64,000 bases of DNA from Marthasterias glacialis (Eukaryota; Echinodermata; Asteroidea; Forcipulatida; Asteriidae), in NCBI GenBank assembly GCA_911728455.2, contig OU452219.1, positions 8,864,320 to 8,928,319 on the forward strand, written 5' to 3'. Positions 12,281 to 25,700 of the stretch are shown piece by piece. Position numbers and translations under genes: made by a program. Position 1 is the first letter of the stretch. Each line of letters opens with the position of its first letter. The notes under the pieces were generated by a model. The model was not told where the DNA came from. It ran no database searches and worked only from the letters and a program-made list of their open reading frames with translations.

Positions 12281-12674
12281 AGAGCATCTGATGAGTGGAG
12301 GATGGAGAGACACCGAGAGAGGGAAACACCCTCATGGATGCCCCATCGCAGACACCCTCCAGACCAGCCAGTCGTGCATCCATGCATGTCCGTGTAATTT
12401 AATTGATCAATTTAAGATCCAGAATGAGGGACCGTTTTCAAGAGATTTTAAAATGATTTTCCACATATTTTGCTTTTCCCGTTTCTTTGGTTGGTTTGGG
12501 ATACTCTAGTGGTGTGCACATTTTTGGTTGTAAGCGTTGCAAATGTAAAGCTGATTTTATTTTATTTAAATGTTAATATTTTTAGGATTTTTATCTCTTG
12601 TTAGTAAATGTTTTATTGTACGTACACGATAAGTCCAAAAGATATCGTGTACACACGATAAACACGATAAGAGT

Positions 12675-13110
12675 GAGATTTTTTTAAAATAATATAATAA
12701 TAATTTTTCTCATTTATTTAGCGCAAGTTTCATCGTAAAAATATGTTCAGATGCGCATTACAATAGTTAAAATGCAGATATATACAATTATGAAAAATCA
12801 CTGACTTTATTCACGCGGCGGCAATACGCTTCCGTAATCATCCATCATTTATTCATTCATTCGGCTGCAAGCAGGCGACCACAAAGTTTTCCAAAAGCCG
12901 CAATGCCGTTGTGTCATACGACTGCAACAAGTCGTCGTAGTCTCCTTGCAGTTTCTGTGTGTACCGGTATAGGCCAAGTAGGGTGTTCTTTGTCGTCCAG
13001 GTCTCTGTTTGCCATGTGATGGGATGTAGAGAGCATATCTTTTACAGAGTTCGTCATCTTGCATCCTCACAATGTCCCATGAAATGCAGTTGTCTTGACC
13101 TCATCCATAT
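12675..13110 (-). mobile_element. LINE 3' end, probably RTE-like or a related non-LTR family
   Basis: Read on the − strand, 13100–12850 encodes a decayed RT C-terminal tail: RMQDDELCKRYALYIPSHGK, RPGRQRTPYLAY, and in other frames a Leu/Arg-rich end. A stop, an AT-rich UTR and an ATT-rich end at about 12680 follow. At least one frame change separates the two readable parts. The family call rests on memory of similar LINE tails and is not certain. Confidence 0.5.
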
Positions 13111-13622
13111 CTCAAACTAATATATTCAGTGGACTAAAACTTCGATGTCAATTATTATATGTGGCGTCTTGGGTGGAGACGAAGTATGAAACAAGACAGT
13201 AAGTGCAAATTCACTGTCTAAAATTGTCACCGAACGATACCTTCCAAATCCCCTTTTACAGGTTTGTGAACGCAAACTCCATTTTGCTTCAGGAAGAAAC
13301 ACAACTCCTTGCTGTAGTCTCTCATTAATAAAGTAGTAACCGTGGAAAATTTGGAAATTTACCGTGTGGACATGCTACCAAGTTTCATAAACTTTGCCCT
13401 GAAAAGACTAGATTTCCCCGCGGAAGGACTAAACAAAAAGAAGTACTGTACATTACCATAAATTTACTCTTAATTTTAATTTAAAAGGGAGAAAGTGGGT
13501 GGAAATTCATCCTCCAGATAAAGGTTATGTACACATGCTTTATATTTTGGCTATATGTAAAAAAAAAAAAAAAAAAGTACCCACGTATAACTATAAGCCA
13601 AACAGGTTGGGGCCCCTGAACA

Positions 13623-13902
13623 CAATGGGCGACTTTTGAGGACAATAGGTAGCAGCAGACTTACCTGGTATATCCATTGTTCTGGGATGTGTGCACATGC
13701 TCAGAGCTACGCTACACTCTAAAACAAAAGTTAGTCAAAACAGCCTTATTAGTCATTTTAGACCATTTTTGACTAATTTTTGTCAAAATATGGTCTAAAA
13801 TTTCTAACTGACGCTGTTTTGACTAAGTTAGTTTTTAGAGTGTAACGATGGAAATTTACATGGTAAGTCTGCTGCCACCTAGCGTTCCAAAGTCTCCCAC
13901 TG
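13623..13902. mobile_element. MITE of the CAGCAGACTTACC family, interrupted by a second MITE
   Basis: The outer ends (CAATGGGCGACTTTTGAGGA, and AAAGTCTCCCACTG) are inverted. The inner TIR blocks GCAGCAGACTTACC and GGTAAGTCTGCTGCC also match. The central part is split by the insertion at 13715–13842. Sister copies lie at 14241–14391 and 30145–30260. Confidence 0.7.
13715..13842. mobile_element. CACTCTAAAA MITE nested in another MITE
   Basis: The 128-base element has ends CACTCTAAAA and TTTTAGAGTG. Subterminal inverted blocks are AGTTAGTCAAAACAGC and GCTGTTTTGACTAAGTTAG. TA flanks both sides (13713–13714, 13843–13844), as for Tc1/mariner-type elements. It splits the outer MITE at 13623–13902. 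Confidence 0.8.
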
Positions 13903-14240
13903 CGACAACCCCGTACACCCCGTGAAGATAATTTTGTACGTTGTTTTAAACGAACAGAAAACCAGTGGGCCGCCTCCATGATTTGTTTAAGTCACAAACA
14001 AGTCACATTGGGAAAGTGCATTCCATGGGTAATTTTAAACACAAAACAAGATGCTACTTCAGATTTCCTTTTATTTTAATAACTTCAGGTGTTAAACCTT
14101 CATAAATACAATTTACCTAATGTCAACGCAATTAGAATTAAACTAAACACGATTTCGTTAAATTATTGAAACTTTGAAGGAAACAAAATGACGTCATTGG
14201 GTGTGTTATTCAAATTCGTTTGATTGTATCGGTATGATGA

Positions 14241-14391
14241 CCAATGGGAGACTTTGGAACGCTAGGTGGCAGCAGACTTACCATGTAAATTTCCATTGTT
14301 TGCGTAGTTCTTAGCATGTGCACATTTCCAAGAACAGTGGATTTACATTGTAAGTCTGCTGCCACCTGGTGTCCTTAAAAGTCTCCCACTG
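14241..14391. mobile_element. MITE of the CAGCAGACTTACC family, uninterrupted copy
   Basis: The arms GGGAGACTTTGGAACGC … GGCAGCAGACTTACC and GTAAGTCTGCTGCC … AAAAGTCTCCCACTG are inverted repeats. The centre contains GCATGTGCACATTTCCAAGA. This copy supplies the uninterrupted reference for the split copy about 340 bases upstream. Confidence 0.7.
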
Positions 14392-15953
14392 ATCGTGGTT
14401 TAGTGTTGAACACTTTATTAATGTTTGCAAAAACAAACCTCACCTAACTGCTATTCAAACAAAGAACATAGAAATACACACAAGGGAAACAATGACTTCA
14501 AATCTCTTAAAGTTTTGCTGTTTGGAATTGTTCCTTGTCCTTTTTAAGAGTTGTTCATGCAATAAAACACCTACAGTGTATTGTAATTAGTTAGTAGTGA
14601 TTAACAAAACCCCATAAATTTGCGTCTCCGAAATACAACCACACTCTACATAGAAACATAGGGTCCGCAATTTTGTGGAGTCAAAAATTTGGTTCTTCAA
14701 AATTGTTCTGTGACGAATCCAAACAGAAACCACACAATAACCGCACAATTTCAAGGGATATTTATGTGAATCATTATATTCTACTTTCCAATGTCCCTTC
14801 GACCATATTCATATAATAACAAACGCTTTTTTGTAGCCCAAAAGCGCCCAATCCGAAGGAAACGTGTCCCTTCAAGCTATACATGTACCATGAAAGCACT
14901 GGAATTCGGAGGAAATAAATATATTAACACTTTGATAAAAAAAAACTAATCTCATTTGTACTTTAAAAACAAACTGAAAAACTCAAACTATTTCTTTTCC
15001 ACTGCATACTGTTGTTGGTATTTATATATATATAATGTATGTATACTATATATATATATATTGTTCCCAAAAGGACGGGGACCCCAAAATGCATAATGTA
15101 TCCGCTTATGGATTGTCAACTGAAATTTGTACACACACTGCATTAGTTTTCAAGGCTCTCTCGAAAAGGTCGCCATGGCAAAACCGGGGAGATGTGACAA
15201 AGATAAATTAAACCCCAATGGTTTAGTTTAAGTTCCCGAACTCATTATACACAATTACTTCAAGACAATTATATTAAAGACTTATCATCACACCTACACA
15301 ACTGTTTGAGGTAAGTTTGTTTTAAAGTTACAATTTGTTTAGATTATACACAATGTCAAATCCAGGAAATCTCCCGTTTGTCAAACCACACTGATCTGTT
15401 ATTCTTAATTTAATTTGTTGATATCAGTCATTGGTAGTATTCCATGGAGTCGGTGGGTCTACTACATACACACACAGGTAAAGTTTGTATTAAATGTATT
15501 AGTTTATGACCAGAAGTTCTGGTCGATAGCATTTCATAACTTACGCGTATACACTTGTAAACACTGTCTATTTGAAAAAAAAAAAAAAATAAGAAAAAAG
15601 GAAAAAAGAAGTACTATTTATGCCATCTACAGAAAGACTTACTGATAAATTTATTATAAAACATTAGCTCATTATTATAAGAACTGCAGGGAAATGTAAT
15701 GTAACATGTACCTTGAATAGTGAAAAAAAGTGTGTAATCAACACAATAAAGTCTATGAAAGTTATAGGCCTACCCTAAACAATAAACACGGCGCCTATTT
15801 TGTTGTCATATTTGCAAAGTGGCATTCTTGAATACAAAGTGCAGGATGATGCAATCTTCAAATCAAATGTTGCACCAAAAGTAGTAGGACAGCAGGTAGG
15901 TGATGGGATTGTGCCTTTAATGATACAAGCATGAAATTTGGCACACAGTGCCA
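14392..15953. other. No gene seen; AT-rich
   Basis: TA microsatellites at 15022–15062 and an A run at 15576. No coding signal. Confidence 0.5.
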
Positions 15954-16146
15954 ACCAGCAATAACCACCAACAACCAGCAATGGTAATGGCTGCCAGCAA
16001 TGGCAGCCAGCAATGGCAGCCAGCAATGGCTGCCAGCAATGGCAGCCAGCAATGGCAGCCAGCAATGGCTGCCAGCAATGGCTGCCAGCGATGGCAGCCA
16101 ACGATGGCAGCCAGCAATGGCAGCCAGCAATGGCAGCCAACAATGG
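15954..16146 (+). repeat. 13-bp minisatellite (CAGCCAGCAATGG)
   Basis: About 14 units alternate between CAGCCAGCAATGG and CTGCCAGCAATGG. The period is 13, so every frame encodes a Trp-Gln-Pro- or Ala-Ser-Asn-Gly-rich string. It abuts a SINE body at 16147. Confidence 0.85.
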
Positions 16147-16262
16147 TTTATATCTCGGCATGTCTTGTTTCTGCGCATTGGGGCAGGTTTCTATCCCTTC
16201 AAAAAGTAACCCACACCTCGAGTGGCCTTTGGGCATTGTGATGGGCGAATTGCCTTAAAAAA
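16147..16262 (+). mobile_element. SINE type-3 body fragment beside a minisatellite
   Basis: The segment repeats the type-3 SINE body of the 26.9-kb copy (GTCTTGTTTCTGCGCATTGG, ACACCTCGAGTGGCCTTTGG, GGGCGAATTGCC). The tRNA-like head is absent; a 13-bp minisatellite occupies the place just upstream. Confidence 0.6.
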
Positions 16263-17094
16263 ATAGGCATATCAAGTTGATTGAAATCGATGTTCAAACA
16301 AATAATTAATGTGCATCACAAATTGCAAAAATATGAATAAAGCAATGTCTTGCAGACTTGTTTTAAAGGTAAAATATAGGGTTGGTTAAGCTAATAGTGC
16401 AATGTTCTTACTTTTTGTGATTCAATATAATATACATGAAAAAACAAACCTGTGAAAATTTGGACTCAATCTGTCGTCCGAGTCAGGAGAAAATGGTGAA
16501 AAACCATGCACATTTTTCAACATGTAAACACATTGTCCTTAATTCCGATTGTTACAACCGAAATTAAAATCAGGGTCTTCAAATTCCTTATTCTCGACTT
16601 TGACAGTATTTTCAGAAAGAAATAATATTTCTATGGAAGTTTGCTACTGGTATGAACTTCACAATCAGTTAGCCTTTAGACTGATACTAGGCTGATACAA
16701 ATAAAAAACATTTTGAATGAATACCAATTCTGTATTTTATCTTTAAGTTTTTCCTTGCATAAATTACTGTAAACCTACAAGCTTTGAGCTAATGTATAAA
16801 ACAGTTAAACCGATATTAAATTTCAGAAGTATAAAGTCAAGGTGGTCGAATGTATGTAAGTTATTGCGAGTAAATTGCTTAAAAAACTGCTGTTGCAGTT
16901 ATTTAGACAGAATCTGCATTCACATTTCATCCAATTACCAATACACCTTTTACAATTATTGCAATATAGATGTTCCCAACAAAGAAATAGACTGTATATC
17001 TCTTGCGATTTACTTAGTTCCTACGCTCGTAATACCCTGAAAAAAGAAAGTTCTAGGTGTCAAGTATAGCTGCTTCTTTGTTTTTGTTGTTATT
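16263..17094. other. Partial TIR-element copy, otherwise nothing
   Basis: 16441–16500 shares ACCTGTGAAAATTTGGACTC and TCGTCCGAGTCAGGAG with the 53.2-kb TIR element. The rest is AT-rich with no feature. Confidence 0.4.
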
Positions 17095-17345
17095 ATAATT
17101 CTGGTAACGAAACCCAGGAACCCCCAGAAGTGCCTCGCACTGTAACCCATGGCCTAAAAGATATCTGTGAAGCGAGGATGTTGAAGAAAAAAAATCACAG
17201 TTTTAGACGTGGGAGGCTAACCCCCAACTGTGGAAAACTCACAGAATCCGCTAGGGACTGAAAACCACATGCAAGGCTCCGGTTCGAAGGGGGATTCGAA
17301 CCGGGGCCCACAGAGATGAAAAGCACTGGAAGAAACCATTAAGCC
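17095..17345 (-). mobile_element. SINE family C
   Basis: Read on the − strand it carries a B-box-like GGTTCGAATCCCCCTTCG, then TCAGTCCCTAGCGG, a GTCTAAAACTGTG stretch, GCCATGGGTTACAGTGCGAG and CCTGGGTTTCGTTACCAGAA. Copies at 24.2 and 26.4 kb share the order of these parts. Confidence 0.55.
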
Positions 17346-19719
17346 ATTAACTCGAATGTCCTTGAATACGCATGAGATAACCACTAGCTCTGTGGTATAT
17401 CATCAATCTCTTATTTCACGGTCTACAATTTAGCACTTCAAACCATTCAGGATTACCTAATTCATGCAAATAGTCTCACTTTCACTTCACACCCTGAGAA
17501 TACCCAATAGGCATACTTTTGTGTGAGTACCTCTATTTAAAAACTAGAAAGGGAAAATATTGCTAAATAAAATAAATACGAGATTGTGCACTCCTTCTCG
17601 AGAAAGTCTTTGTTATTTAATTATTTATTTAGTTATTTATTACATAAATGAGGTTTTTTTTATTCATGTTTTTTTAGTGTCAAGCTTCAAATATATCGAC
17701 TTTACACCATTGCATATATATTTTTCTAACCTTAGCTGCCTAAGAAATATATTTAAATAAAACATTTATAGTCCAGCTGGACTGGACTTTATAAATTCCA
17801 TCTTTATTCACAGTTTGCTTAGAATTTAAAATTGTTGCATTAAGTTTGCTCATCTTAAGACAACTCCCAGTGTTAAATCAAGCTTCCAGTTGTACCACAC
17901 CCTTCATACCAACATTAAGAAAACCAGATTTTAGGAGTTACTTGACACACACAAATTTATTTTGCACTGATGAGTTTTATGCAGTGACAGCCTACCAGCC
18001 AAATAACATGCAATGTGTTTCGATCATATTTATGGTGTCCCGCTAAATTTTCTTTAGTTACGTACATTGCAAGTTTTTAGGCTCTCTTAAAAACATGAAC
18101 GCCTTCTAACACCTATCACCTCGTCTTACATACCAAGTAATACAATCTTGCAACCATTTCATGCTCAAAGAGGATAATGATGCCTACTCAAATTATGTTG
18201 TCTTAAAACATTGTGGAGAATGCACCTAAATTGCTGAACAACTATAAAAAATATATATATATTTTGATGTTGCAATGTTCCAGGCGTTTAGGATTGTGAC
18301 AGCACAATTAGGTGGTACCTATAGTGTTCTAGAAGGTTAAAAAATAGGCAATTATTCAGTCACTGTATACTATTAAATCACTACATTTGACTCCTGCTGG
18401 TGTACGGTATGAGTTCACTTTCAACCCTGATACTAAAACTACATACTACATACCTAACCTTACAACCGATACACTACTTTAAAAACCTATGGTTAAAAAC
18501 TCCCACTTTTACATCTAAAATACACTGTTTATTCTAAACCACTAAGTCAATATGCAAAGGAACAAAGGCTGTGTTTTTATGCCTATTTTGTTCCTAAATG
18601 GGAAGAACGGGATTTGAACCAGCGACCTCCGGATTAACATGCCTACTCTCAACCAACTGAGCTACCTAGCCCTATGATGGCGGTCTCCCTAGTTTGTCAA
18701 TGTCTTTGCTCATGGTTGCCATTAAATAGTTCTGTAACTTTAAATTCCACGACTGTTATCTGCACACTCACAACCCTCCCTTACAATATTACTTGTAATT
18801 TGCAATTAGTATTAATCTCGAAATCCTAGCTTACAAAATTCTAATGATTATTTCATTTAAACCTAATTTCTTCAAATTTGAAAGAACCCTGATTTCCTTA
18901 ACACATAACCAGCTATACCCTACCCTAGCAATTAACTTTCAGTCCGCTAAGTCCGTTTATGGCTGCACGCGCGCAAAACTCAAATGGACGGGAAAGCCGT
19001 TTATGGCCTCTATTTTGTACAGTATCAAATGACAAACAAAAACAAGTCCACCCATACAGACATTCTGGAGTCAAAGAGTTAAACAAAAAGAAAAGACAGA
19101 AAAAGGGTCTTCCGATGAAGCTGATTTAAGTTTGACTGTTGGGAAAAAAAGCTAGAATTTCTGTTCTTTTTTTTTTGCTTGATACATGCATCCGAGCTAA
19201 AACATGTAATCAACTAGAGGACTGTACAAAACAAAAACAACACATTATTGGTCAGATGATGATATCGTAAAATATAACACTCTTCAAATATGTTGGTACA
19301 AAAATATGGTAAGCAAAACTTTGCACAAGTGGTTAGTAAAGTTTCCATAGAGTTTAATAAAAAGACTAAATGGCGTACAAAACCATGCGACACGGCCCGA
19401 CAAGAAGCATTTTTGACCATTGAGAAAATGGTACTGACCAATCATATTACACTGTTCACTCGTCAGTTTACACAGCAAACATTTTCTAAGTCGACATTTG
19501 TATGCAATTAACCCATAGGGATTTTCGCCCATGGTGGGTCAGCGGAGTTCCGTGCGTGACATCGCGAGTGCTCCCTCTAGTTCTTATATACAGTATAACT
19601 CCACCTTTACATGTTTCGTTGGTGGGAATAATCTGAGATGCTTTTTGAAAGCAAATGGTTGAAGCACGGAGGAAGAAAGCGGATCGTTTTCTACCTCCAT
19701 GGCCAGTGTATAAATTCCT
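17346..19719. other. Downstream flank and possible 3' UTR of ASPG, with one SINE
   Basis: Apart from the family B SINE (18600–18712), no gene or repeat with clear ends is visible. ASPG transcription should end here, but no convincing − strand polyadenylation signal lies close to its stop. Frames at 19214–19532 on both strands overlap each other and look random. Confidence 0.4.
18600..18712 (-). mobile_element. SINE family B (tRNA-Asn-like) with conserved leader
   Basis: On the − strand a leader (CAAAGACATTGACAAACTAG, then GGGAGACCGCCATCATAG) precedes a tRNA-like part. That part reads GGGCTAGGTAGCTCAGTTGG, a loop with GTTAATCCGGAGGTCG, and the B box GGTTCAAATCCCG. The anticodon arm no longer pairs fully, and the leader is shared with a second copy, so this is a SINE, not a tRNA gene. 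Confidence 0.65.
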
Positions 19720-22700
19720 CTAGCTAATCACTACACCTTGAAGAAGCGTCACAACATCTTGTATACCTTGCTCTTTTGCAATGCACAGTGCTGTTGCATT
19801 GTGGGAGTCCCTGATGGTGGTGTCTGCTCCGACTGCCAGCAGGAAGTTGATGCAGGCTTCACTTCTCTTCCTTACAGCCTGAGGGAAGAAGAGTGGAGGA
19901 AATGCATGAATTCAAGGCGTTCATGTATGAGACGGGCATTCCGTCCTAACAATTTCAGGTCCTCTAAACCGATTTTCAAGGTTTTGCTTGATTTTGGTTG
20001 TTTCTAAAATTATTATTCATATCATTTTTGTTTTCTTCTAACAGTGGAAGTACATAACTCTACTTTTATTTCATACCACTAAACACTTCACACAAACCAA
20101 CTCTGCATTACCTCATTTACAGTCCAATAAAACAGTTACAGAGCAGAGCAATTACACATTAAAACAGTACACAAACATATCAATAAAAAATATTAATTAT
20201 TATTATTATGTTTAATCCGCCAAGATGTAAAAACAACCACACCTCAGATGTGACCAAGATGTCAGATCACTGACATCGAAACATCGACTAAATATAAATC
20301 TACTCAGTTGTGTACATAAAGAGAAATTCCTTTCTTATTATCAATGTCATCATTTATTTGACCAAGACAAACATCAAACAACATTACATGCAAAGGCAAA
20401 TGCAAACATCTATTAAAATAGACAGCAATCAGCCACTTAACAACTAGAGAGGGCACACAATGTTCAGGGGCTCTGATTACAAACATAAATCTACACATGA
20501 GAACATAAACGACAACAGGGTAAAAATAACCTATTATGTGGGTCAGGGGCTGCACAGGTAATGTACTCATGCTGGGGAGCATGCAACCCACAGGCATAAT
20601 TAGGAACAAGACTATAATAAAAATAAGTAGAAAACACTATATACACAACATATACAACAATAATACCAATACAAATAAAATGACAAATAATGGAAAAGGG
20701 GAGCCCTGAAAAACGAATGATTATGTGCTTATCATGCTGCTCATCAAAGAAAGATTTGAGTTCGGTCAAATCAACCGACTAATCTTGTTAAGGGGGCAGG
20801 GCAAAAACACTGAGATTCCCTCTCAAGATGAGTTGTCAATATCACCATAGTAATTTGTATTGTGACATCACACTTTGCTCAGCAAGTAAGATTGATACAT
20901 ATCTTTAAGATCAATCTTAGGCCAGATACACCCATCTTATCAAAGTCCGAGGGTTTGGGTGTAAAGTTGCAATTATGCTGATAAAGTCTGCTGGGTTCTG
21001 GAAAGATCATGGCAAATACAATTAATTGGGGCACAGGGTTGAGGCAGCATCGGGATTGATTTATTTCCCGCTTGCTTACACTGAAAATACCTAGATTAGA
21101 ATTCTTTTGTATGGACATTGATTTACATCAGTGGCGTAACCATCCATTTATTTATTTTTTTTCTGTTATTATGATGATTTATTTATTAATTAATTAGTTT
21201 TTTTTTGGGGGGGGGGCAAGCGGGGATAAAGACCAAATTTTATATATATATTTATTTATTTATTTATGATATATGTTTTTTTTTTTTTTTTTTTGGGGGG
21301 TGGCTATTAAATGTATCGAACCATTCGTTTGTGCATTTTGTCTATCTCATCTGGTCATGCCACTGATTTACATTTATTATACTTTGTTGTTTCTTACCAT
21401 ATGTAATGGAGTGTTACCGCAGTAGTCAGTTGAATTGATGTCCACTCCAGCGATATGGAAGGCCTCAAGGGTAGCACTGTCATCCAACGCTGCTGCGCTG
21501 TTAGGAAACAATGCAATACGGACAGAATCACTTCAGGACAACTCAAGAGAGATACGCACACCACTGAATAAGTACATTCAGACAAACTGTTTAGTTTTCA
21601 GCGAGCATAAAATACTAACTCAGGGGTTTAGTAGGCTCCCATTTAGAAGGAAACGGTGTGTTTAATGAACTTATCTTGTAATGTTTTTCAAAGCAATGGC
21701 CGATTTCTTCTACCTGGCACAGAAAGTTAAACTAACAGCATTAAAAAAAATAAATAATTAAATTGGATGTTTGGTGCAAAGAATTTCTACACAGTAAGCA
21801 TTTCAGGCTAAACTTTCATAACCATACCATTTTGATATTCACCAAAACTTGACTATTCCATTAAACATGAGATCTGGCCCTTGGTAAAAGTAGCAGAACT
21901 TTGTTGATTGCGGGGCTGACCAAGTTATGGAGCAAGACGTTCTTACGTTGTTGTTAATAAAATCATGCAAACTCAACACCACATACACGGCCCGACAATC
22001 CCACCAATAGAGGGGGTTCTCTGGAAGCCAACCCTTGAGTGATGAATGTTTGGGCATTTTGTAGCTATCAAGAGGCGTTTTTTGTGTAATCCCCGAGTTC
22101 AGACCTTTGTCCTTTTGTTCAAAAAAGAAGATTACGAGGCATCAAGAGGCTTCCACCATTGTACGTTCATTGTATTTCAGCTCAATGGAGGTAAGTCAGA
22201 GTGAGGCAGCAATCGAGCCATGGTTCCGTGTTTAGTACCACTCCTATGCCGTAGGTAACGGCCGATGTTTTACAATTTACAGTGCCTGAATTTGACATTT
22301 TCTCGGTCGAGAAACAAAACGGACAATCCAATAAAGATAATTTTTGTTCTCTTGGTCATCGTCAAGTCAGGGTTTCTTTGTGCCAGCGGTACCCTCAAAG
22401 AAAAAAGATTCCGCCAAAAGAATCCCGCCAGATGGGCAGTACAAAAAAAGAAAAAAAAAAAAAAGAATCCCGGCGCCAAATGGTTCAAGTTAAGGCAAAA
22501 ACAAAATTGGCAACCAGATTCAAATAGGAAAAAATATAGTGATTCTGGTGAATACTAAAGAAAATGTCTAGGAATCTACAGTGTTATCATCAGAAAGACA
22601 GCTTCCTTAGTTCTGACTTACTGGCAGAGAATTGTTCCTGTTTCGTTTGCACAAGAGTGACTGAGGTGACCACCCGTCTTCTTAATCAGCTTGATGACTT

Positions 22701-25700
22701 CAATGTTCCTGCACAAAATGAACACACAGGTACATCAACAGCATTTCAAGCCAACATATAATTTTTCAACATGACTATAAAATCTGGATTAACAGTATTA
22801 ATAATTTGAGAGGCTAATCATCCTTACTGGCAGCTGAGAAATGAGAAGCTGAATTGCAAAGGACGCGACTACACATGTTCGAGCTGCAGGCAATTAAGAG
22901 CACCTTTGGCAGCCAGCCGTGTCAAGCCATATGACCACGGAGCACAGCCTGAGATTGAAGAGTTTGGTTTTTCCAGAGGGAGGAAAACCAGATAGCTTGG
23001 AGAAAAACCCTTGTGGCACAGGAGAGAACCAACGCACAACTCTACTCACATTATGGCCCTAGCCGGGAATCGAACCAGGGACACATTGGTGAGAAGGGGT
23101 GGGAGGGCTGGAGAGAGAGAGAAGGGGGAGTTCTGTCTGCATTTTGTGGAGTGTGAGAGTGTTGGCTTGCCATCAGTACCAAAAGGGATGTGGGTACAAC
23201 CACCATGAGGTATAAGGTACAAGGCCAGCCAACCTGAAAGTACGGCCGAGCACCAACAACATTTATTGGACCAACTCTTTTCAGTCTTTACAACAGCAAC
23301 AGCATAAAGTTCAAAAGTTACTTGAATTACTGAAGAAGTGTCTCACAGTAAATATTAAAGCTGTACATTTAGAAGGTGCAATAAAACTCAGTATTGACAC
23401 TGACAAGTCACACAGAAGTATTTAATATCAGAATGTGGAGTAAAACTCGAAGAGTTTGGACAACTTAACAGTTGATATTGAGAACAATGTTAGTCTGCTA
23501 ATCAAAATGAAAGTGCTGAGAAGATGGGAACAAATACCGGTATAAATTGTGGTTATTCTTAACAGAAAAATGACCTCACTACCGACCCCCGACCCCCCAC
23601 CGAGGAACATGACCCAGTTAGCGACCCTTGAGCTTGCCCAAAGTACAGACAAGAGGGATCAAACTTGAGCAATATAAGCTCCTGGATAAGGGCAAGTGGC
23701 ATCAGGGGGCTTTGTCGTTATGATTACAGCAATAAATGGAATAACCCATTTACTTCGCGCGGGTGCGCGCCGGCGGTCACATCACAGCTTGACAAAGACG
23801 GCACCCCCTTTGTGATTTGACCACAAGCACCCCCTTGTGCAGTATCTGGGTGAGAAGTGTTTTTTTATGCACAGCCACAGGCCTGCTATAATCATAACGA
23901 CATAGCCCCTTTAAGATGAAAAAGAATGAATCAACAAAATTTGGAGTTGCACCCATGTCATCGTTAGCTCTGGGATAAGGGCAAAGGGCACCAGGGTTTA
24001 AGGTGGAAAAGAATAAGTCAACAAGAATTGGAGTTACACCCAAATCAACTTTTACCTGTTGCTGTATCTATCATGCAGTGCATGTGACTTGCTAAATGTA
24101 AAATTTGTGCATGGAAAAAAGTCATTGTAAATTAGACATTACTTATTTCTTATTTATCTTAGTCTTTCTGGTAATGAAACCCAGGGACCCTCAAAAGCAA
24201 CTAGCACTGTGATCAGTAGGCCTAAAAATACCTGTGCAGAGAAGGCGATGAGAAGTGTTTAGTTTTAGCTGCAATCAGGTAGGGAATGAAAACCCAAGCA
24301 ACATGAGAACCTCCAGCCTAAAGTGGGATTCGAACCGGGATCCGCAGAGGTGAAAGGCGGGGCCAATTTGTACATAGATAGACGTCATCTTTACAGGAAA
24401 CTTGACTTTTCGCTTTGGGCCGTGTCAAGCGCTCTGATTTTTTTCTACCCAGCCAAGTAGGAATTATGCAAGGAATTTGATAGAACTCCTGCATGCCCAC
24501 GTATTTGTGTGTTCAAAAAATGACTACCACTGGCTTTAAAGATGGATGACTTTACACTATATGAAGTCAAGTGGAGTAGCACTTCAGGACAACCATTTTT
24601 GTGGTGGGGGGATCTTTTCCTTCATTTGAACCTTAACTAAAATATCATTTTAGGATTTCAAAATCTGAATATGGGATTGGTTATATTTAGGTAATAAGTG
24701 CCCTGTGTAAAGCAAGGCTCCTTTACCACACAGGGCTTGAAACTCTCACTGGTCCACAGGCCCCAGGCCAGTCATTTTTAGAGTCCGGCTAGTAAACTCA
24801 TGAACGGACAAATCCAGTGGTCTTGTGTTTTTCAATGGAATAATAAAACCTAATAATGTGTAATATCTTTAAAAAAATAATAATAATAACAAACTCAAAT
24901 TTTGGCTCTGAATCTGATAAATATCTTTCAGTTAGACAAATGAGAAAAAAAAATCTTCTCTCACAGGTCTTAGTTCTTCCACAAATAAACAACGATTCAA
25001 TGTTCAACTGTGTCGACAGTTTTTCCTCAGATTGATTCTGGTCTTGTAAAAAGAAAACGATCTGGCCCACTAAAAGATTTTAACCACAAGCCCTGCAGTG
25101 TTGTGGACTTTCCTGTTGCTCCGACCCCCCAAAAAAATCTGAGCCCTGCTACACCTCCTTGGAGTTAGCGCTAATAAACACAACCTCCTTCCAGAACATT
25201 TGTAGTATGACTTTACACCACCATGTGTAGGCTGGGCATCCATCAGCTAGTCATTATATACTTTCAGGTTAAATATATACGTATGGGACAAAAATGACTG
25301 TAATAACAGCGCTCTCTTTCCTGGCAAGAAATAAACAGCCAGAGAAAAACTTACTTGCATCGAATACTCTCAAAGAACGGAGTATTTCCGAAAGAGTCCT
25401 TCTGATAGATTGAGCAGCCATTTTCCAGTAAGTACTGGACAACTTCAACATTCTTAGTGGAAGCTGCTAGGTGTAATGGTGTCCGACCGTCATAATCAGC
25501 TGCATTGAGATCACCACCCTATACAGAGATATAAATCAAGGGAAGTATTATTAATTTCTGGTAATAATAACAATAGTAACTAATTCTTATATAGCGCATT
25601 TCACAATAAAGTCTCAATGTGCTTTACATTAGTGCCCTGGTCAATGGGCCAATAACATTCCTGTAATCTTTCTCAGCTCCCTGGGGAGTATACAGCCCCG

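Noticed and set aside
15775-16258. Trp/Pro/Ala-rich frames on both strands
   Set aside because: They are translations of the 13-bp minisatellite.
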